Positions 45,932 through 55,405 of a DNA stretch of 64,000 bases are shown here, one piece after another. A program made the position numbers and the translations under genes. Below the pieces are notes generated by a model. The model did not search any database and was not told the origin of the DNA. It saw only the letters and a list, made by a program, of their open reading frames with translations. Source of the DNA: Candidatus Methanomethylophilus sp. 1R26 (GTDB lineage: Archaea; Thermoplasmatota; Thermoplasmata; Methanomassiliicoccales; Methanomethylophilaceae); NCBI RefSeq assembly GCF_001481295.1, contig NZ_LOPS01000001.1, forward strand, positions 1 to 64,000, in the 5' to 3' direction. Every line of letters starts with the position of its first letter. Position 1 is the first letter of the stretch.

Positions 45932-46669
45932 TCATGAGATAAGGAAGTACAGCAGATATCCGACGATCCCGCCTGCCAATGCGGTTATGAAGTTGTTGCC
46001 GTACTTGGATATTATGCCCTTGTTCTCAAGGACGGCCCCAACGATGCTGTCGAGGAGGTTCCCGATGATTCCGCAAACCGCCGGGATGAGGAACAGGGCA
46101 TCGATCTCCCCGAAGATCAGGATCCATCCGATGAGCGCATAGGCGAACGACATGACGGTGGACGACGCAAGACCCAGGCGGGAGATCCCTCCGTTGATGC
46201 CCGGCTCGGTGCGCTTCATGGTGGTGATCATCCACACCTTGCCGTCGAGCACCCCGATTTCGCTGGAGATCGTGTCGGCCACGGAGACTGCCACTGCCGA
46301 GATGAAAGCGCAGGCCAGCAGATCGGACGCATCGCCCCCGCCGAAAGCGCTGTCGGCGAAGTTGGCCAAGGAGATGACCGCGGGCGCCAGGCCCACGCCG
46401 AGGATGTTCAGGGCCGAGCGTTCGCCCTTCTTCCCTTCCTGGAGTCCTTTCTCCTCCTTCTTGCTTATGTCCATCAGGGTCGCGGCGAAGGCGATGGCAG
46501 GGAACACCAGATATGCCAGCAGCCACCAGAACGAGCCGCAGAGCCCTATGATGCATGCTGAAACGAAGGCTGCGGCGGCGCCGTCCTTGGTCAGGAAGCC
46601 CTTGTGGAAGGCCACTGCTGACATGACAGCAGATAAAGCCAATATTGCCAGGGCCTCGAGCGCATCCAT
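45932..46669 (-). CDS. DUF92 family membrane protein
   Basis: 245 residues with about six or seven helices. GFLTKDGAAAAFVSACIIGLCG near the N-terminus, ADTISSEIGVL and GGISRLGLASS are DUF92 (TIGR00297) features. Family members in plants and cyanobacteria act in prenyl-alcohol phosphorylation (phytol/farnesol kinase-like), but the archaeal role is not settled. It is the last gene of a minus-strand row starting at pyrB. Confidence 0.8.
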   Translation of the reverse strand: MDALEALAILALSAVMSAVAFHKGFLTKDGAAAAFVSACIIGLCGSFWWLLAYLVFPAIAFAATLMDISKKEEKGLQEGKKGERSALNILGVGLAPAVISLANFADSAFGGGDASDLLACAFISAVAVSVADTISSEIGVLDGKVWMITTMKRTEPGINGGISRLGLASSTVMSFAYALIGWILIFGEIDALFLIPAVCGIIGNLLDSIVGAVLENKGIISKYGNNFITALAGGIVGYLLYFLIS

Positions 46670-46719
46670 GGCTGGAGATTACAGTCATCGTATATAATTG
46701 GGCACTGGCTCGTATGCCG

Positions 46720-47007
46720 TTATTCACTGGCACATCGGACTCGGCGGACCTTCTCGAGGATCTCGGTGGCGTCGGATATGCATTTGGCGCGGTCGGTCTG
46801 CGGGAGGAACATGACCTTTCCCTGGGAATAAAGGGTGACTTCCATCCCGTTCCAGTCGAAGACGAGCATCATCTCATCCTTCTCCTTGATCGTGCAGCCC
46901 TCTTCCTCCAGTATCTTAGCGGCCCTGTCCATATCAATGTCCAGAAGGTCGGCGGAGATCGCCATGAGCGCCTTGCCCCCGCAGAGCCTCGCCGTGGTGA
47001 ACCTCAT
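46720..47007 (-). CDS. Small conserved archaeal protein
   Basis: 95 residues, no named domain I recognise. An amphipathic pattern with DMDRAAKILEEEGCTIKEKD and VTLYSQGKVMFLPQTDRAKC suggests an alpha/beta fold, and it has no membrane segment. The ATG at 47007 overlaps the stop of the kinase gene (TATGAG), so it is cotranslated with it. Function unknown. Confidence 0.65.
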   Translation of the reverse strand: MRFTTARLCGGKALMAISADLLDIDMDRAAKILEEEGCTIKEKDEMMLVFDWNGMEVTLYSQGKVMFLPQTDRAKCISDATEILEKVRRVRCASE

Positions 47008-47529
47008 AGCAGGGACCCCAGCAGCTGCGCGGACCTGGCGCGGAAATCCTCAAGGGAGGACATGTTCTCTATAGTGAGGTCGGAAAGGGCTATGACCTCG
47101 GCCGATCCCCACGATATCTCGCGGGCGTCGCGGGCATCGAACTCAGCGATGCTCCGGGGGGCATCCTCTCTGGCCCGCTTCACCAGCTGGCATATCTGGT
47201 CTGCGGGGAGGCGTGGACGGAGACCACGGTGACCTCTCCGTGCTTCCGGAAGGCTCTGACCTCATCCATGCTGCGGCATCCGTCGATCATGAAGACGTCT
47301 CCCTCAGTTTTTTCGACGGCCCTCTTTGCCCAGATATCGGTCCCGTGGGCATCGCGTTCGGCTCCTGCGAACTCGCCCATGCCGATGCCGCGGCTTCCGC
47401 CCCGGACGCTGCATAGAACTCCCTGACCAGGTCGCCCATGCGTACGAAGGGGATGCCGGCCGCCCGGCCGGCGGAGAGGAACTCCTCTTTCCCGGCCCCG
47501 GGCATGCCGGCGACGACTATCATCTTCAT
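47004..47529 (-). CDS. Archaeal nucleotide kinase, UPF0200 type (two frameshifts as sequenced)
   Basis: About 176 residues of a P-loop kinase resembling dephospho-CoA or adenylate kinases. The start VVAGMPGAGKEEF is the P-loop and IPFVRMGDLVREF follows, typical of UPF0200. The frame shifts near 47385 (to GIGMGEFAGAERDAHGTDIW) and near 47193 (to LVKRAREDAPRSIAEFDARD). FDARDAREISWG and the ALSDLTIENM segment are family motifs. It overlaps pyrI upstream and the small protein downstream by four bases each. Confidence 0.75.
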
Positions 47530-47987
47530 AGAAGGTTTTCCGAGATGTTGTTGAGGGTGCGGTCGCAGTAAACGCACCTCAGCTTCGGCGGGTTCCTGCA
47601 CTCGACCCAGAACTTGGGGGTGACCGGTTCGCCCTTGTTGGTGATGCAGTTCGGGTTGCTGCATCTGACGAGCCCCTCGACCTTGTCGCCGAGCTTGACA
47701 TCGTATTTCTCTGCGACGTAATAGTCGCGGATGATGGAGATGGTGGCCTCGGGGGCGAGGAGGGCGATCTTGCTCACCTGGGTCTCGTCGAGCTCGATGT
47801 CCTCGATCTTCACGATGTCCTTCCATTTCTTCCCAGACTTCTCGGTCCTGACATGCATGCCGATGCTGATCCCGGAATCGATGTTGTTCTCGTTCACGCC
47901 GAGGATCTTCAGGACGTTGAGCGCCTGTCCGTTCTCGATATGGTCTATGACGGTCCCGTTCCTGATCGGCGGGATCTTGATCTCCAT
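47526..47987 (-). CDS. pyrI: Aspartate carbamoyltransferase regulatory subunit
   Basis: 153 residues. The nucleotide-binding half has IPPIRNGTVIDHIENGQAL; the zinc half has four cysteines in CSNPNC and CRNPPKLRCVYC. It binds the PyrB trimer and gives allosteric control by CTP/ATP. ATG at 47987 starts MEIKIPPIRNG; the frame upstream is not homologous. It follows pyrB by 14 bases. Confidence 0.95.
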   Translation of the reverse strand: MEIKIPPIRNGTVIDHIENGQALNVLKILGVNENNIDSGISIGMHVRTEKSGKKWKDIVKIEDIELDETQVSKIALLAPEATISIIRDYYVAEKYDVKLGDKVEGLVRCSNPNCITNKGEPVTPKFWVECRNPPKLRCVYCDRTLNNISENLL

Positions 47988-48001
47988 ATCCTCTGCACCG
48001 T

Positions 48002-48931
48002 TCAAATCTCTCCCCCCAGTATGGAGCACAGGATGGCCATCCTCACCGGCACGCCGTTGAACGCCTGCTGGAAGTAGCGGGCGTGCGGGGTGCTGTCGAC
48101 CTCCGTCGCGATCTCGTTCACCCTCGGGAGAGGGTGCATGACGATCATGTCGTCCTTGGCGTTCCTGAGCATAGCGTTATCGATCCTGTACGTCCCGGCC
48201 ACCTTCTGGTACTCAGCAGGGTCGGGGAACCTCTCCCTCTGGATCCTGGTGACATAGAGGACATCGGCGTCGCCGATGACGTCCTCCAGCCTGTCGGTCC
48301 TGCGGGGGTTGCAGCCGTGGCTCTTGATCCTCTCGACGATGTCGGCAGGCATCTGCAGGCTGTCGGGGGCGACCAGGGTGAGGTGGACGCCGAAGTTGGT
48401 GAGCGCCTGCGCCAGGGTGTGCACGGTCCGCCCGTACTTCAGGTCCCCGACCATGGTGACGTTGAGCCCCTCGAGGGAGCCCTTGGCCTCCTTCATGGTG
48501 AAGAGGTCGAGCAGCATCTGGGTCGGATGCGAGCCGGCGCCGTCGCGCGTTTATGACCGGGTTCTCGGAGCGTCCGCGGCCAGCCTGGCAGCTCCTTCGT
48601 AAGGATGCCTGAGCACGATGACATCGCAGTAGGCGTCGACCATCCTGATGGTGTCCGCCAGCGTCTCGCCTTTGGCAATGGAAGTCATTGACATCTCGGA
48701 CACATCGATGACGTCGCACCCGAGGCGGTAGGCCGCGCTCTCGAAGGACAGCTTGGTCCTGGTGGACGGCTCGAAGAAAAGGTTGCCGAGGATCTTCCCG
48801 TCCAGGGCGCGTTTGACCTTCTCCCCTCTCGCATAGGGGACCATCTTCTTCGACAGGTCGAGGATGTACTCTATCTGGTCCTTGCTCAGGTCCCGGATGG
48901 AGACGAGGTCCTTGTCATAAAGCGATTCCAT
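48002..48931 (-). CDS. pyrB: Aspartate carbamoyltransferase catalytic subunit (two frameshifts as sequenced)
   Basis: Condenses carbamoyl phosphate with aspartate in pyrimidine synthesis. About 310 residues. FFEPSTRTKLSFESA is the carbamoyl-phosphate site, and MVGDLKYGRTVHTLA and MHPLPRVNEI are conserved. Two shifts lie within 20 bases near 48545-48560: after AADAP the frame changes for ENPVINA and again for GDGAGSHPTQ, the aspartate-domain linker. All conserved blocks are present in order, so the gene is probably whole in the cell. Confidence 0.92.
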
Positions 48932-49034
48932 GCGTGCTTGATGGACGACTGGCGTATTAACCCTTTACCTGCGGCGGCCGGGGCGCTGCAGCCTCGGGCT
49001 CATTTTCTTATAAATGCGAGCGATAGCACAGCGT

Positions 49035-50288
49035 ATGTTGGATGTCATCTGCAGGTCCCAGAGGGGCAGGGCCTGCGATTACGGCAGGGAGGGCGCGGCC
49101 CTCAGGACGCCCCTCCTGCTGAAGACCGGAGCAGAGGGCGGCACCGGCGTGGAGACGGACGGGAAGGGCCGCACGGTGCGCATCCTGGGCGCAGAGATCT
49201 CCGTAGACCCGAAATGCAAGACCTCTGCGAACTCTGGTGTCTCGGCGGAGGCTCGGACCAAGGACGGCATCTCCGTCCTGAGGTTCCCGCTGCGGGGCGA
49301 CGAGGTCCTCCCGGAAGATTCCGAGATTCTCATCATCCCCAACGGATTCGATTTGAAGGAGGATTTCCGTGCCCTCTGCGACCAGGTTATGAAAGCGCGC
49401 AATGTGGCCGGCTTCGGCCGCCTGCTCGGCATCCTGGGCCTCGCCGAGCCCGCAGACCTGGCGCTCCTCGTCTACATGGGCGTCGATATCGTCGATGACG
49501 GCTGGTGCAGGGCGGCCGGGTCATGCGGCATGAAACTCATACCGGAAGGCAGGATCGAGGGCAAGGGGGACTTCTCGGAGGAGAACGTCCGTGCCATGGA
49601 GGAGGAGCTTTCCAAGGTCAGGGCGTTCCTCGGAGCCGGCAGGCTCAGGGAGCTCGTCGACCAGAGGTCGTTCTCCTCCCCGGTGGAGGTGGCTGCTCTC
49701 CGTGTCTTCGACGCCGACGGCTACGCCTACCAGGAGGAGTGCTTCCCCACGGTCGGGACCAGGTTCTCCTGCAACACCGTCCAGTCCCTGAGGAGGCCGG
49801 ACATCGTCAGGTACGAGAGGATGATGGCCGAGCGCTACGTCCCGCCCGAGCACAAGAGGATACTGCTCCTGCTCCCGTGCTCCGCGAAGAAACCGTACCA
49901 CACCTCGAAGACCCACAAACTCTTCGCATCGGCGATCCACACCGCCCCGCACGACACCCTGGTCCACGAGGTCATAGTCACCTCCCCGCTGGGCGCGGTG
50001 CCGAGGGAGCTCGATGCCATGTGCCCGGCGAACTCCTATGACATCCCGGTCACCGGCGAGTGGAAGCCGGAGGAGAAGGAGAGGATACGCCGGATGCTGA
50101 AGGACCTGATTTCCAAAGGGCATTACGAGAAGGTCGTCTGCCACCTCGGCGAGGACAGGGAGCTGGTGGAAGGGCTGTTCGGCGATACCGAGGTCATCGA
50201 CACCGTCGTCGGGGACCCAGTGTCCCCCAAGTCCCTGGAGAACCTTGACAAGCGCTCAGGTCCGCGGCCGCTGACATGGAGCCTGTAG
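49035..50288 (+). CDS. arcS: Archaeosine synthase core (ArcS/TgtA2 type)
   Basis: About 417 residues. The motif LLPCSAKKPYHTSKTHK is the hallmark of archaeosine synthase, which converts preQ0 at tRNA position 15 to archaeosine. The N-terminal half is TGT-like but lacks the full transglycosylase site. TATA (TTCTTATAAAT, about 49002) points to ATG 49035 as a leaderless start, rather than an upstream in-frame codon. It ends in TAG, the only clear TAG stop I found. The PUA domain usually fused at the C-terminus is encoded by the next, overlapping gene. Confidence 0.85.
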   Translation: MLDVICRSQRGRACDYGREGAALRTPLLLKTGAEGGTGVETDGKGRTVRILGAEISVDPKCKTSANSGVSAEARTKDGISVLRFPLRGDEVLPEDSEILIIPNGFDLKEDFRALCDQVMKARNVAGFGRLLGILGLAEPADLALLVYMGVDIVDDGWCRAAGSCGMKLIPEGRIEGKGDFSEENVRAMEEELSKVRAFLGAGRLRELVDQRSFSSPVEVAALRVFDADGYAYQEECFPTVGTRFSCNTVQSLRRPDIVRYERMMAERYVPPEHKRILLLLPCSAKKPYHTSKTHKLFASAIHTAPHDTLVHEVIVTSPLGAVPRELDAMCPANSYDIPVTGEWKPEEKERIRRMLKDLISKGHYEKVVCHLGEDRELVEGLFGDTEVIDTVVGDPVSPKSLENLDKRSGPRPLTWSL

Positions 50289-50740
50289 ATTACATGATCG
50301 ACAGGAAGGAGACCATACGCTCCGCGCTCGGGTTCCAGTTCGGGAGGGACGTTGCCGATGCCATAATGGACGGCAGCACCTACGGCGTCGGAAGGTTCCC
50401 CTATTGGAAGATCTTCAGGGACATGCCGAACGGCGGAGGCAGGATCCAGCTGGGCATGATGTCTCCGGAGAGGGGGATGTTCTCCCTCACGATGGACGGA
50501 GCGCGCATCCTGGCCGGTATGGGCAGGAACACCGTTCAGATCCAGGACTTCCCTCTGAAGGGCAGCCTTTTCGCCGTCGGAGTGGAGAAGGCCGACCCGT
50601 CGCTGCGCATCGGCGATGAAGCAGTCATCGTCTGCAACGGGGATGTCCGCGGGGTCGGGGTCGCTGCCATGTGCGGGCGCGAGATGGAGCAGCTGAAGCG
50701 CGGGATCGCTGTGAAGACCCGCCACAAGCTGGAGGGCTGA
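50276..50740 (+). CDS. PUA-domain RNA-binding protein (split from archaeosine synthase)
   Basis: 154 residues. The C-terminal half is a PUA domain (GMFSLTMDGARILAG, GDEAVIVCNGDVRGVGVA), and the N-terminal part (YMIDRKETIRSALGFQFG) resembles the domain before PUA in archaeal TGT/ArcS proteins. It overlaps arcS by 13 bases in another frame, so the two are cotranslated and probably form one enzyme. The sequence could also reflect a single gene split by a shift, but a clean ATG and overlap favour two genes. Confidence 0.82.
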   Translation: MEPVDYMIDRKETIRSALGFQFGRDVADAIMDGSTYGVGRFPYWKIFRDMPNGGGRIQLGMMSPERGMFSLTMDGARILAGMGRNTVQIQDFPLKGSLFAVGVEKADPSLRIGDEAVIVCNGDVRGVGVAAMCGREMEQLKRGIAVKTRHKLEG

Positions 50741-50790
50741 ACGGCCCGGTCTGTCAGAATCGGTCAGAATCGGCGACCCCTCCCGATTCC

Positions 50791-50924
50791 GCTTATATAC
50801 ACCGCATGCGTGAAGAGGTATAGAGGAAAAGGGAGCGGTTCCCCATACCTGCTCTTTCCCTCGGCCCGCACAAAATTCCATCCATCCTATCCCTAAATAT
50901 CCCGTGCGGGCCATTCTTTTTCTC
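50791..50924 (+). ncRNA. Candidate small structured RNA
   Basis: A strong TATA box (GCTTATATAC, 50791-50800) has no gene behind it. About 20 bases later AGGTAT (50816-50821) can pair with ATACCT (50845-50850), enclosing a GGGA/TCCC hairpin. An alternative pairing of GAGGAAAAGGGAG with CTCTTTCCCTC competes. The region ends with GGCCCGCAC pairing perfectly with GTGCGGGCC (50863-50871 and 50904-50912), then ATTCTTTTTCTC. The 32-base loop is pyrimidine-rich (CCATCCATCC). The promoter, folded body and T-rich terminator suggest an RNA of about 100 bases. No known family fits. Confidence 0.45.
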
Positions 50925-51050
50925 TGCGGACATCCGGGCATGATGCTCGGACCGTTCCGCCAGAGCTGTTCATTGTGCTCCGATGAGACGTCGGAATGCA
51001 CCGAATGAGATGCCGTCGGCATCCTGCTGCCGATTCATGAGTCCCAGATA
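50925..51050. other. Short intergenic remainder before DUF368 gene
   Basis: No gene or clear signal is seen here apart from weak dyads such as GATGCCGTCGGCATC at 51009-51023, which may end the minus-strand DUF368 transcript. Confidence 0.3.
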
Positions 51051-51932
51051 TCAGATCTTATCCGGATCCGGGTCGGGCATGTTCATATTCTGGAGGTCGC
51101 CCTTCCTGAGGAACCAGATGCTGACAGCGAGCCCGATGATTAACGCCCCGGCCCCTCCGACTGCATGGATCCATCCGTCGATGTCGGCGATCGTGGAGAA
51201 AGCGACGGTCACGAGCGATCCAGCCGTGAGGCCGAAGATGAGGCATCCGGTGAGGCGGTGGTGCTTGGTAAGGGCGTACTGCACGACCTTCGAGAATCCC
51301 AGCACCCCGATGATGGCTCCGAGCGCCAGGGGCAGCAGGAGGACTGCGTCCATGTTGCTGATGCTGTCGGTGAAGGCGGTGAAGAGGCCGAACACGACCA
51401 GGACGGTAGAGTGGCTGATGCCGGGCATGAGCGCCGAGACTGCCACTACGAGCCCCACCGCGAACATGATCGCCATATCTGCCGCGGAATGGCCCAGCTC
51501 GGTGTCTCTGCCGTTCCCTATGAGGTCGGCGGCCAGCATGGAGCCCATGATGATGAAGCCGACGGCGGTCGCGATCCATTCGCCGCGGCCGAACCCGCCT
51601 TTATCGGGCTCGGTCATCTTCCAGACAGCTGGCAGCTGCCCGGCGATGAGGCCGGCGAACAGGAACAGGGATTCCGTGGGGTAGCGGTCCATAGCGCCGC
51701 TGAGGATCTTGGCGGCGATGAAGGTCCCGATAAGGACCCCGGCCACCAGGTAGAGGATGAACCAGAAATCCTTCTTCAGGTACACGCGCAGAAGGGCCAG
51801 GTCGCGGACGATGCGCTCATAGATGCCGAAGCATACGCAGATGACCGCGCCGCTGATGCCGGGGAGCATGGCCGTGATGCCGACCAGTATCCCGACCACG
51901 ATCTCCTTGAATCCGCGGAAACGTTCTGCCAT
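51051..51932 (-). CDS. DUF368 family polyprenyl-phosphate translocase-like membrane protein
   Basis: 293 residues, about eight helices. GILVGITAMLPGISGAVICVCFG at the start and SALMPGISHSTVLVVFGLFTAF in the middle are the paired DUF368 motifs. Bacterial members recycle undecaprenyl phosphate across the membrane; an archaeal dolichyl-phosphate role is inference. TATA TTTATATAAA (51953-51962) lies about 25 bases before the ATG, so the message is leaderless. Confidence 0.85.
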   Translation of the reverse strand: MAERFRGFKEIVVGILVGITAMLPGISGAVICVCFGIYERIVRDLALLRVYLKKDFWFILYLVAGVLIGTFIAAKILSGAMDRYPTESLFLFAGLIAGQLPAVWKMTEPDKGGFGRGEWIATAVGFIIMGSMLAADLIGNGRDTELGHSAADMAIMFAVGLVVAVSALMPGISHSTVLVVFGLFTAFTDSISNMDAVLLLPLALGAIIGVLGFSKVVQYALTKHHRLTGCLIFGLTAGSLVTVAFSTIADIDGWIHAVGGAGALIIGLAVSIWFLRKGDLQNMNMPDPDPDKI

Positions 51933-52313
51933 TGCGCCTTGTCATCCGGTCTTTTTATATAAACGAGTGAGGTCGCAGAGCAATTCGTCTCTATATGGGT
52001 ATAAATGGAACGTATATCAACTCTCATCAGTGCCAGACATCTTCAGTGCTTCGCATCGTAATGCCGTCCGGCACTGAGTCCTCTTTGCGGGACAGAGGCC
52101 TGCGATACGGTATCGGGATCGGCGTTCGATTAATTCGGGACAGCAATAAAGGATCTCAGCGATGAAGAAGAAAAGCATCTTCCGACTTGTTTCAAAGAAG
52201 CTCTGAAACGAGTGTATCCGGAAACGAATCCCGGGCCTGCTGAAGTCCGAATGAAGCGAGGCCGCGGCCAGGCCTAAGTTTGGGGCCGGGGGCAGATCCC
52301 GGGAGTATCCCGA
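51933..52313. other. Intergenic region with two dyads
   Basis: It contains the DUF368 promoter, a 7-bp stem at 52043-52077 (TCAGTGC/GCACTGA, with an inner GCAT/ATGC) and a GTTTCA/TGAAAC dyad at 52191-52211 beyond the ChlD stop. I see no gene. Confidence 0.4.
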
Positions 52314-54205
52314 TCAGTCCCAGATGTCCACGGTGTCCTCTTTCTTCTCCAGGTCGTCCAGGAGGAAGAATCTTCCGCGAAGGGCCCTGGCGAGGTCCTT
52401 CGGAGCATCGTTCTTGGTGAACCCGAGTCCGGTGTCGATGACGATCCAGTCGGCGTTGGGGATGCGGATCTGCTCCGCGATCTCGATGCTCTCCTTGATG
52501 GGGTCCTTGGAGGAGTCGAGGGCCAGCGTGGACTTCCCGTCGGTTATGAGGACTATATGGCACCTCTCGTCGCTGTGCTTGATGGTGTACGGCATCATGT
52601 ACTCGTACACCTTGACCAGCGCTTCCGAGAGCGGGGTCCCCTGCCCGACGGCGATGTTGTTGATGATCGGCTCCAGCTGCTCGATGGCCCTGGTCGGAGC
52701 GAGGACGAGCTCGATCTGCTCCTCGTTGAAGGTCATCAGCCCGACGCGGTCCCTCTTGACGTAATGGGTCTCCAGCATCGAGATGATGGACGCTTTGACC
52801 TTGGACATCCTATTGCGGATGATCAGCGATCCGCTGGTGTCCAGCAGGAACAGGAAGGTGGACGAGACCTGCTTCTGCCTCACCTTCTCCCTGAGGTCCT
52901 GCTTCTCCAGCTTCACGCCGGGCGTCGGGTCGGCCTCGTGCCTGCTCTTCTGGTACGGCGCGGCGGCGCGGACGGTGGCGTCGAAGGCGATGTCGGTGCA
53001 GGTGCCTCTCGGGATCCTGGACTTGATGTACTTGCCGTTCCTGTCCTCGGTCTCTACATACTTCCTCTTGGCGGCATCGTCGCCGGCGCGGAACCCCTCG
53101 GAATCCTCGGCCTCCAGGAGATCGATGGCCTCGAAGGTCTCGCCGACCTCGGACACCACATCCTCCAGGTCCTCGGATTTCATGAACCCGACGTCCACGC
53201 TGGTCTTGGAGACGGCCTCGGACTGCTCGTTCATCTTCTTGACGATCTTGGCCTCCTCGGTCTCCCCCTTCTCGTCCTTGATGAACCTGCGGATGCCGCC
53301 GAGCGGGTTGTAGCCGGTCTCGAGCGGATTGTACTCCTTCTTCTCCTTCTTCTTCGGCTTCACGGTGCGGCGGTGGCCCAGGCAGAGCACGGCCGCGCGG
53401 GCGGTGTCCTTCTTGCTGACCATTCTCCTGCCGTCGAGCGCGCAGAGGGCGGCAGCGGCGTAGGCGGTGGAGAGGGCGCCCCGGCAGCCTTTGACGCCGA
53501 GTGCGGTGCATATGCGCGCGATGCTGCGCATCTGGGTCTTCGGGATGCGCACCTCGGGGAGCCGGCGCCTCGCCTCGGCGACCTCTTTCGAGATCTTCTC
53601 GTCATCGCCGGCGAACAGCTCTTCCAGCTTGCTGTCCCCGTCCCCGAGGCCGAGAGCGCGGCGTATTATCTCCTCCGCCCTGCTCTCATCCTTCTGCCTG
53701 CGCATGGAGACGCTGATGTCGAACATGTCGAGGACGTGCCTGTCCAGGTACCTCCTGGTGGAGTTCATGCTCGCGAGGAGCTTCGTCCGGCAGCCGTACT
53801 CGGCCGAGATATTCTCCCTCTCGACACGGACCCGCCCGGAATGCACCGAGTCCAGCATCTGGATCAGCAGGCTGGTGTCGAAGAGGTCGGCGTCGTCCAT
53901 GTAGACATAGTTCCCGTCGGCGCGGTTCAGGAGGCTCTCGGCCATCTCGACCCTGCCGGTGGCGATGGCTGCCTCCATGTCGATGGCTCCGAAGATCTGC
54001 TCCCCGGTGGCGTTCAGGGGGACGTTGACTACCTTCTTCCCCGGGTCGATGCAGGGGACCGAGCGGGCGATGGCCGTCTTCCCGGTGCCGGAGAGCCCCC
54101 TGATGAGGACCGCCTTTATGCCGGGGCTGACGGCCGCGCAGAGGACAGCGGTCTTCGCCATCTCATTGCCGACAATGGCCGAGAAGGGGAACGCGCCGGC
54201 GTCAC
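52314..54205 (-). CDS. Chelatase AAA+/VWA subunit (ChlD/BchD/CobT-like)
   Basis: About 630 residues. The N-terminal AAA+ part has Walker A GLSGTGKTAIA and Walker B YVYMDDADLFD. An acidic, Lys-rich linker follows. The C-terminal VWA domain has the MIDAS motif LLDTSGSL, plus LITDGKS. It pairs with ChlI and the large chelatase subunit to insert metal. The family start FPFSAIVGNE lies upstream of the ATG at 54161 and has no start codon in frame. A GTG at 54205 overlapping the ChlI stop would fit if one base is missing near 54190, so I extend the gene to it. Confidence 0.85.
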
Positions 54206-55236
54206 ATCGAGGCCAGGCATTTGCGTACCCCGGCCTCGTCGAACCCGGACTTGTCGAAGGCCCTCTTCTTTACCCTGTGGGCGAGCACGAGCGCCGCAAC
54301 GGCCTCCATGTCCTCCTTGGCGATCTTATCCCTGCCTTCGAGGGCGGCGTTGGCCCTGGCGGCGCGGATGAGCGTGATGTCCGCCCTGTGCCCTTCCATG
54401 TTGTAGTTCATCGAGATCTTGGCTGCCATGCGGACAGCATCATCGTCGGCCGGGATTTTCTTCACAAGTTTCCTGGCATCCTCGATCTTCCGGGTGAGTT
54501 TCTCCAGCTCGTCCTTCTCTGCGGCAACGTATGCCTCGGGATCGGCATCGAACGCGATCCTGCGCTTGATGACCTCCATCCTGGTCTCGATGCTGTCCTC
54601 GGCCTCCACTTCAACGGAGAGCCCGAACCTGTCAAGCAGCTGAGGTCTCAGGTTGCCCTCTTCGGGGTTCATCGTTCCGACGAGAACGAACCTCGCCGGG
54701 TGGGAGAAGGAGACCCCCTCCCTCTCCACGTAGTTCACGCCCATGGCCGCGGAGTCCAGGAGCAGGTCGATGATATGGTCGTCGAGAAGGTTGATCTCAT
54801 CGACATAGAGTATGTTGCCGTTGGCGCTCGCGAGGATGCCGGGCTCGAACTTCTTCTTCCCGGTCTTCAGGATGTACTCGATGTCAAGGGTCCCGGACAC
54901 CCTGTCCTCGGTGGCGTTCAGGGGCAGCTCGACGACCTTCATGGGGACGTTCACGGTCTCGAGCTTCTCGCCGGCGGCGATCCTCGCCTTGCAGTCGGCG
55001 CACAGCCTCTTGGGGAAGCGGGGGTCGCAGCGGTAAGCGCACCCTTTGACGGCGGGCCTGGAGGGCAGGAACTGCTCCATGGACCTCACCGCAGTGGACT
55101 TCGCGGTCCCTTTCTCCCCTTTGATCAGCACTCCGCCGATCGTGGGGTCGATGACGTTCAGAAGGAGCGCCCTCTTCATTTTCTCCTGCTTTACGATCTT
55201 CGTGAACGGGAACAGCGTTGCTTCGGTTTCTTCCAT
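54202..55236 (-). CDS. Chelatase AAA+ ATPase subunit (ChlI/BchI-like)
   Basis: 344 residues. Start FPFTKIVKQEKMKRALLLN, Walker A GEKGTAKST, Walker B GNILYVDEINLLDD, and VGTMNPEEGNLRPQLLDRFG are ChlI features. A cysteine-rich insert (CAYRCDPRFPKRLCADCK) is typical of archaeal members and may hold a metal. It powers metal insertion together with ChlD and a CobN-type subunit; the only such subunit in the window is at 1.9-5.6 kb. ATG at 55236 follows GGAG. A degenerate operator lies upstream. Confidence 0.9.
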   Translation of the reverse strand: MEETEATLFPFTKIVKQEKMKRALLLNVIDPTIGGVLIKGEKGTAKSTAVRSMEQFLPSRPAVKGCAYRCDPRFPKRLCADCKARIAAGEKLETVNVPMKVVELPLNATEDRVSGTLDIEYILKTGKKKFEPGILASANGNILYVDEINLLDDHIIDLLLDSAAMGVNYVEREGVSFSHPARFVLVGTMNPEEGNLRPQLLDRFGLSVEVEAEDSIETRMEVIKRRIAFDADPEAYVAAEKDELEKLTRKIEDARKLVKKIPADDDAVRMAAKISMNYNMEGHRADITLIRAARANAALEGRDKIAKEDMEAVAALVLAHRVKKRAFDKSGFDEAGVRKCLASM

Positions 55237-55274
55237 TTTGACATTCTCCGCCGCGCCTGCAGGGGCGCATCTGC

Positions 55275-55303
55275 ATCGATGAACTATCCAACAGTATATA
55301 CCA
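55275..55303 (-). promoter_or_regulatory. TATA box and degenerate operator of the ChlI/ChlD operon
   Basis: On the minus strand GGTATATACTG is a TATA box. Directly downstream, TTGGATAGTTCATCGAT matches 10 of the 12 fixed bases of TTGGAT-N5-ATCCAA. This position is at the expected transcription start, as for the second copy in the tandem operators. Confidence 0.5.
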
Positions 55304-55405
55304 TATCCGTTAACTAGACGCTTGGCCCGCAGCCGCCGGAGGCCCGCGCACGCCGATATCCGTATTAACGCCGTGCAGATGCATGCTCTCAGGAGAAGGT
55401 TGAGC

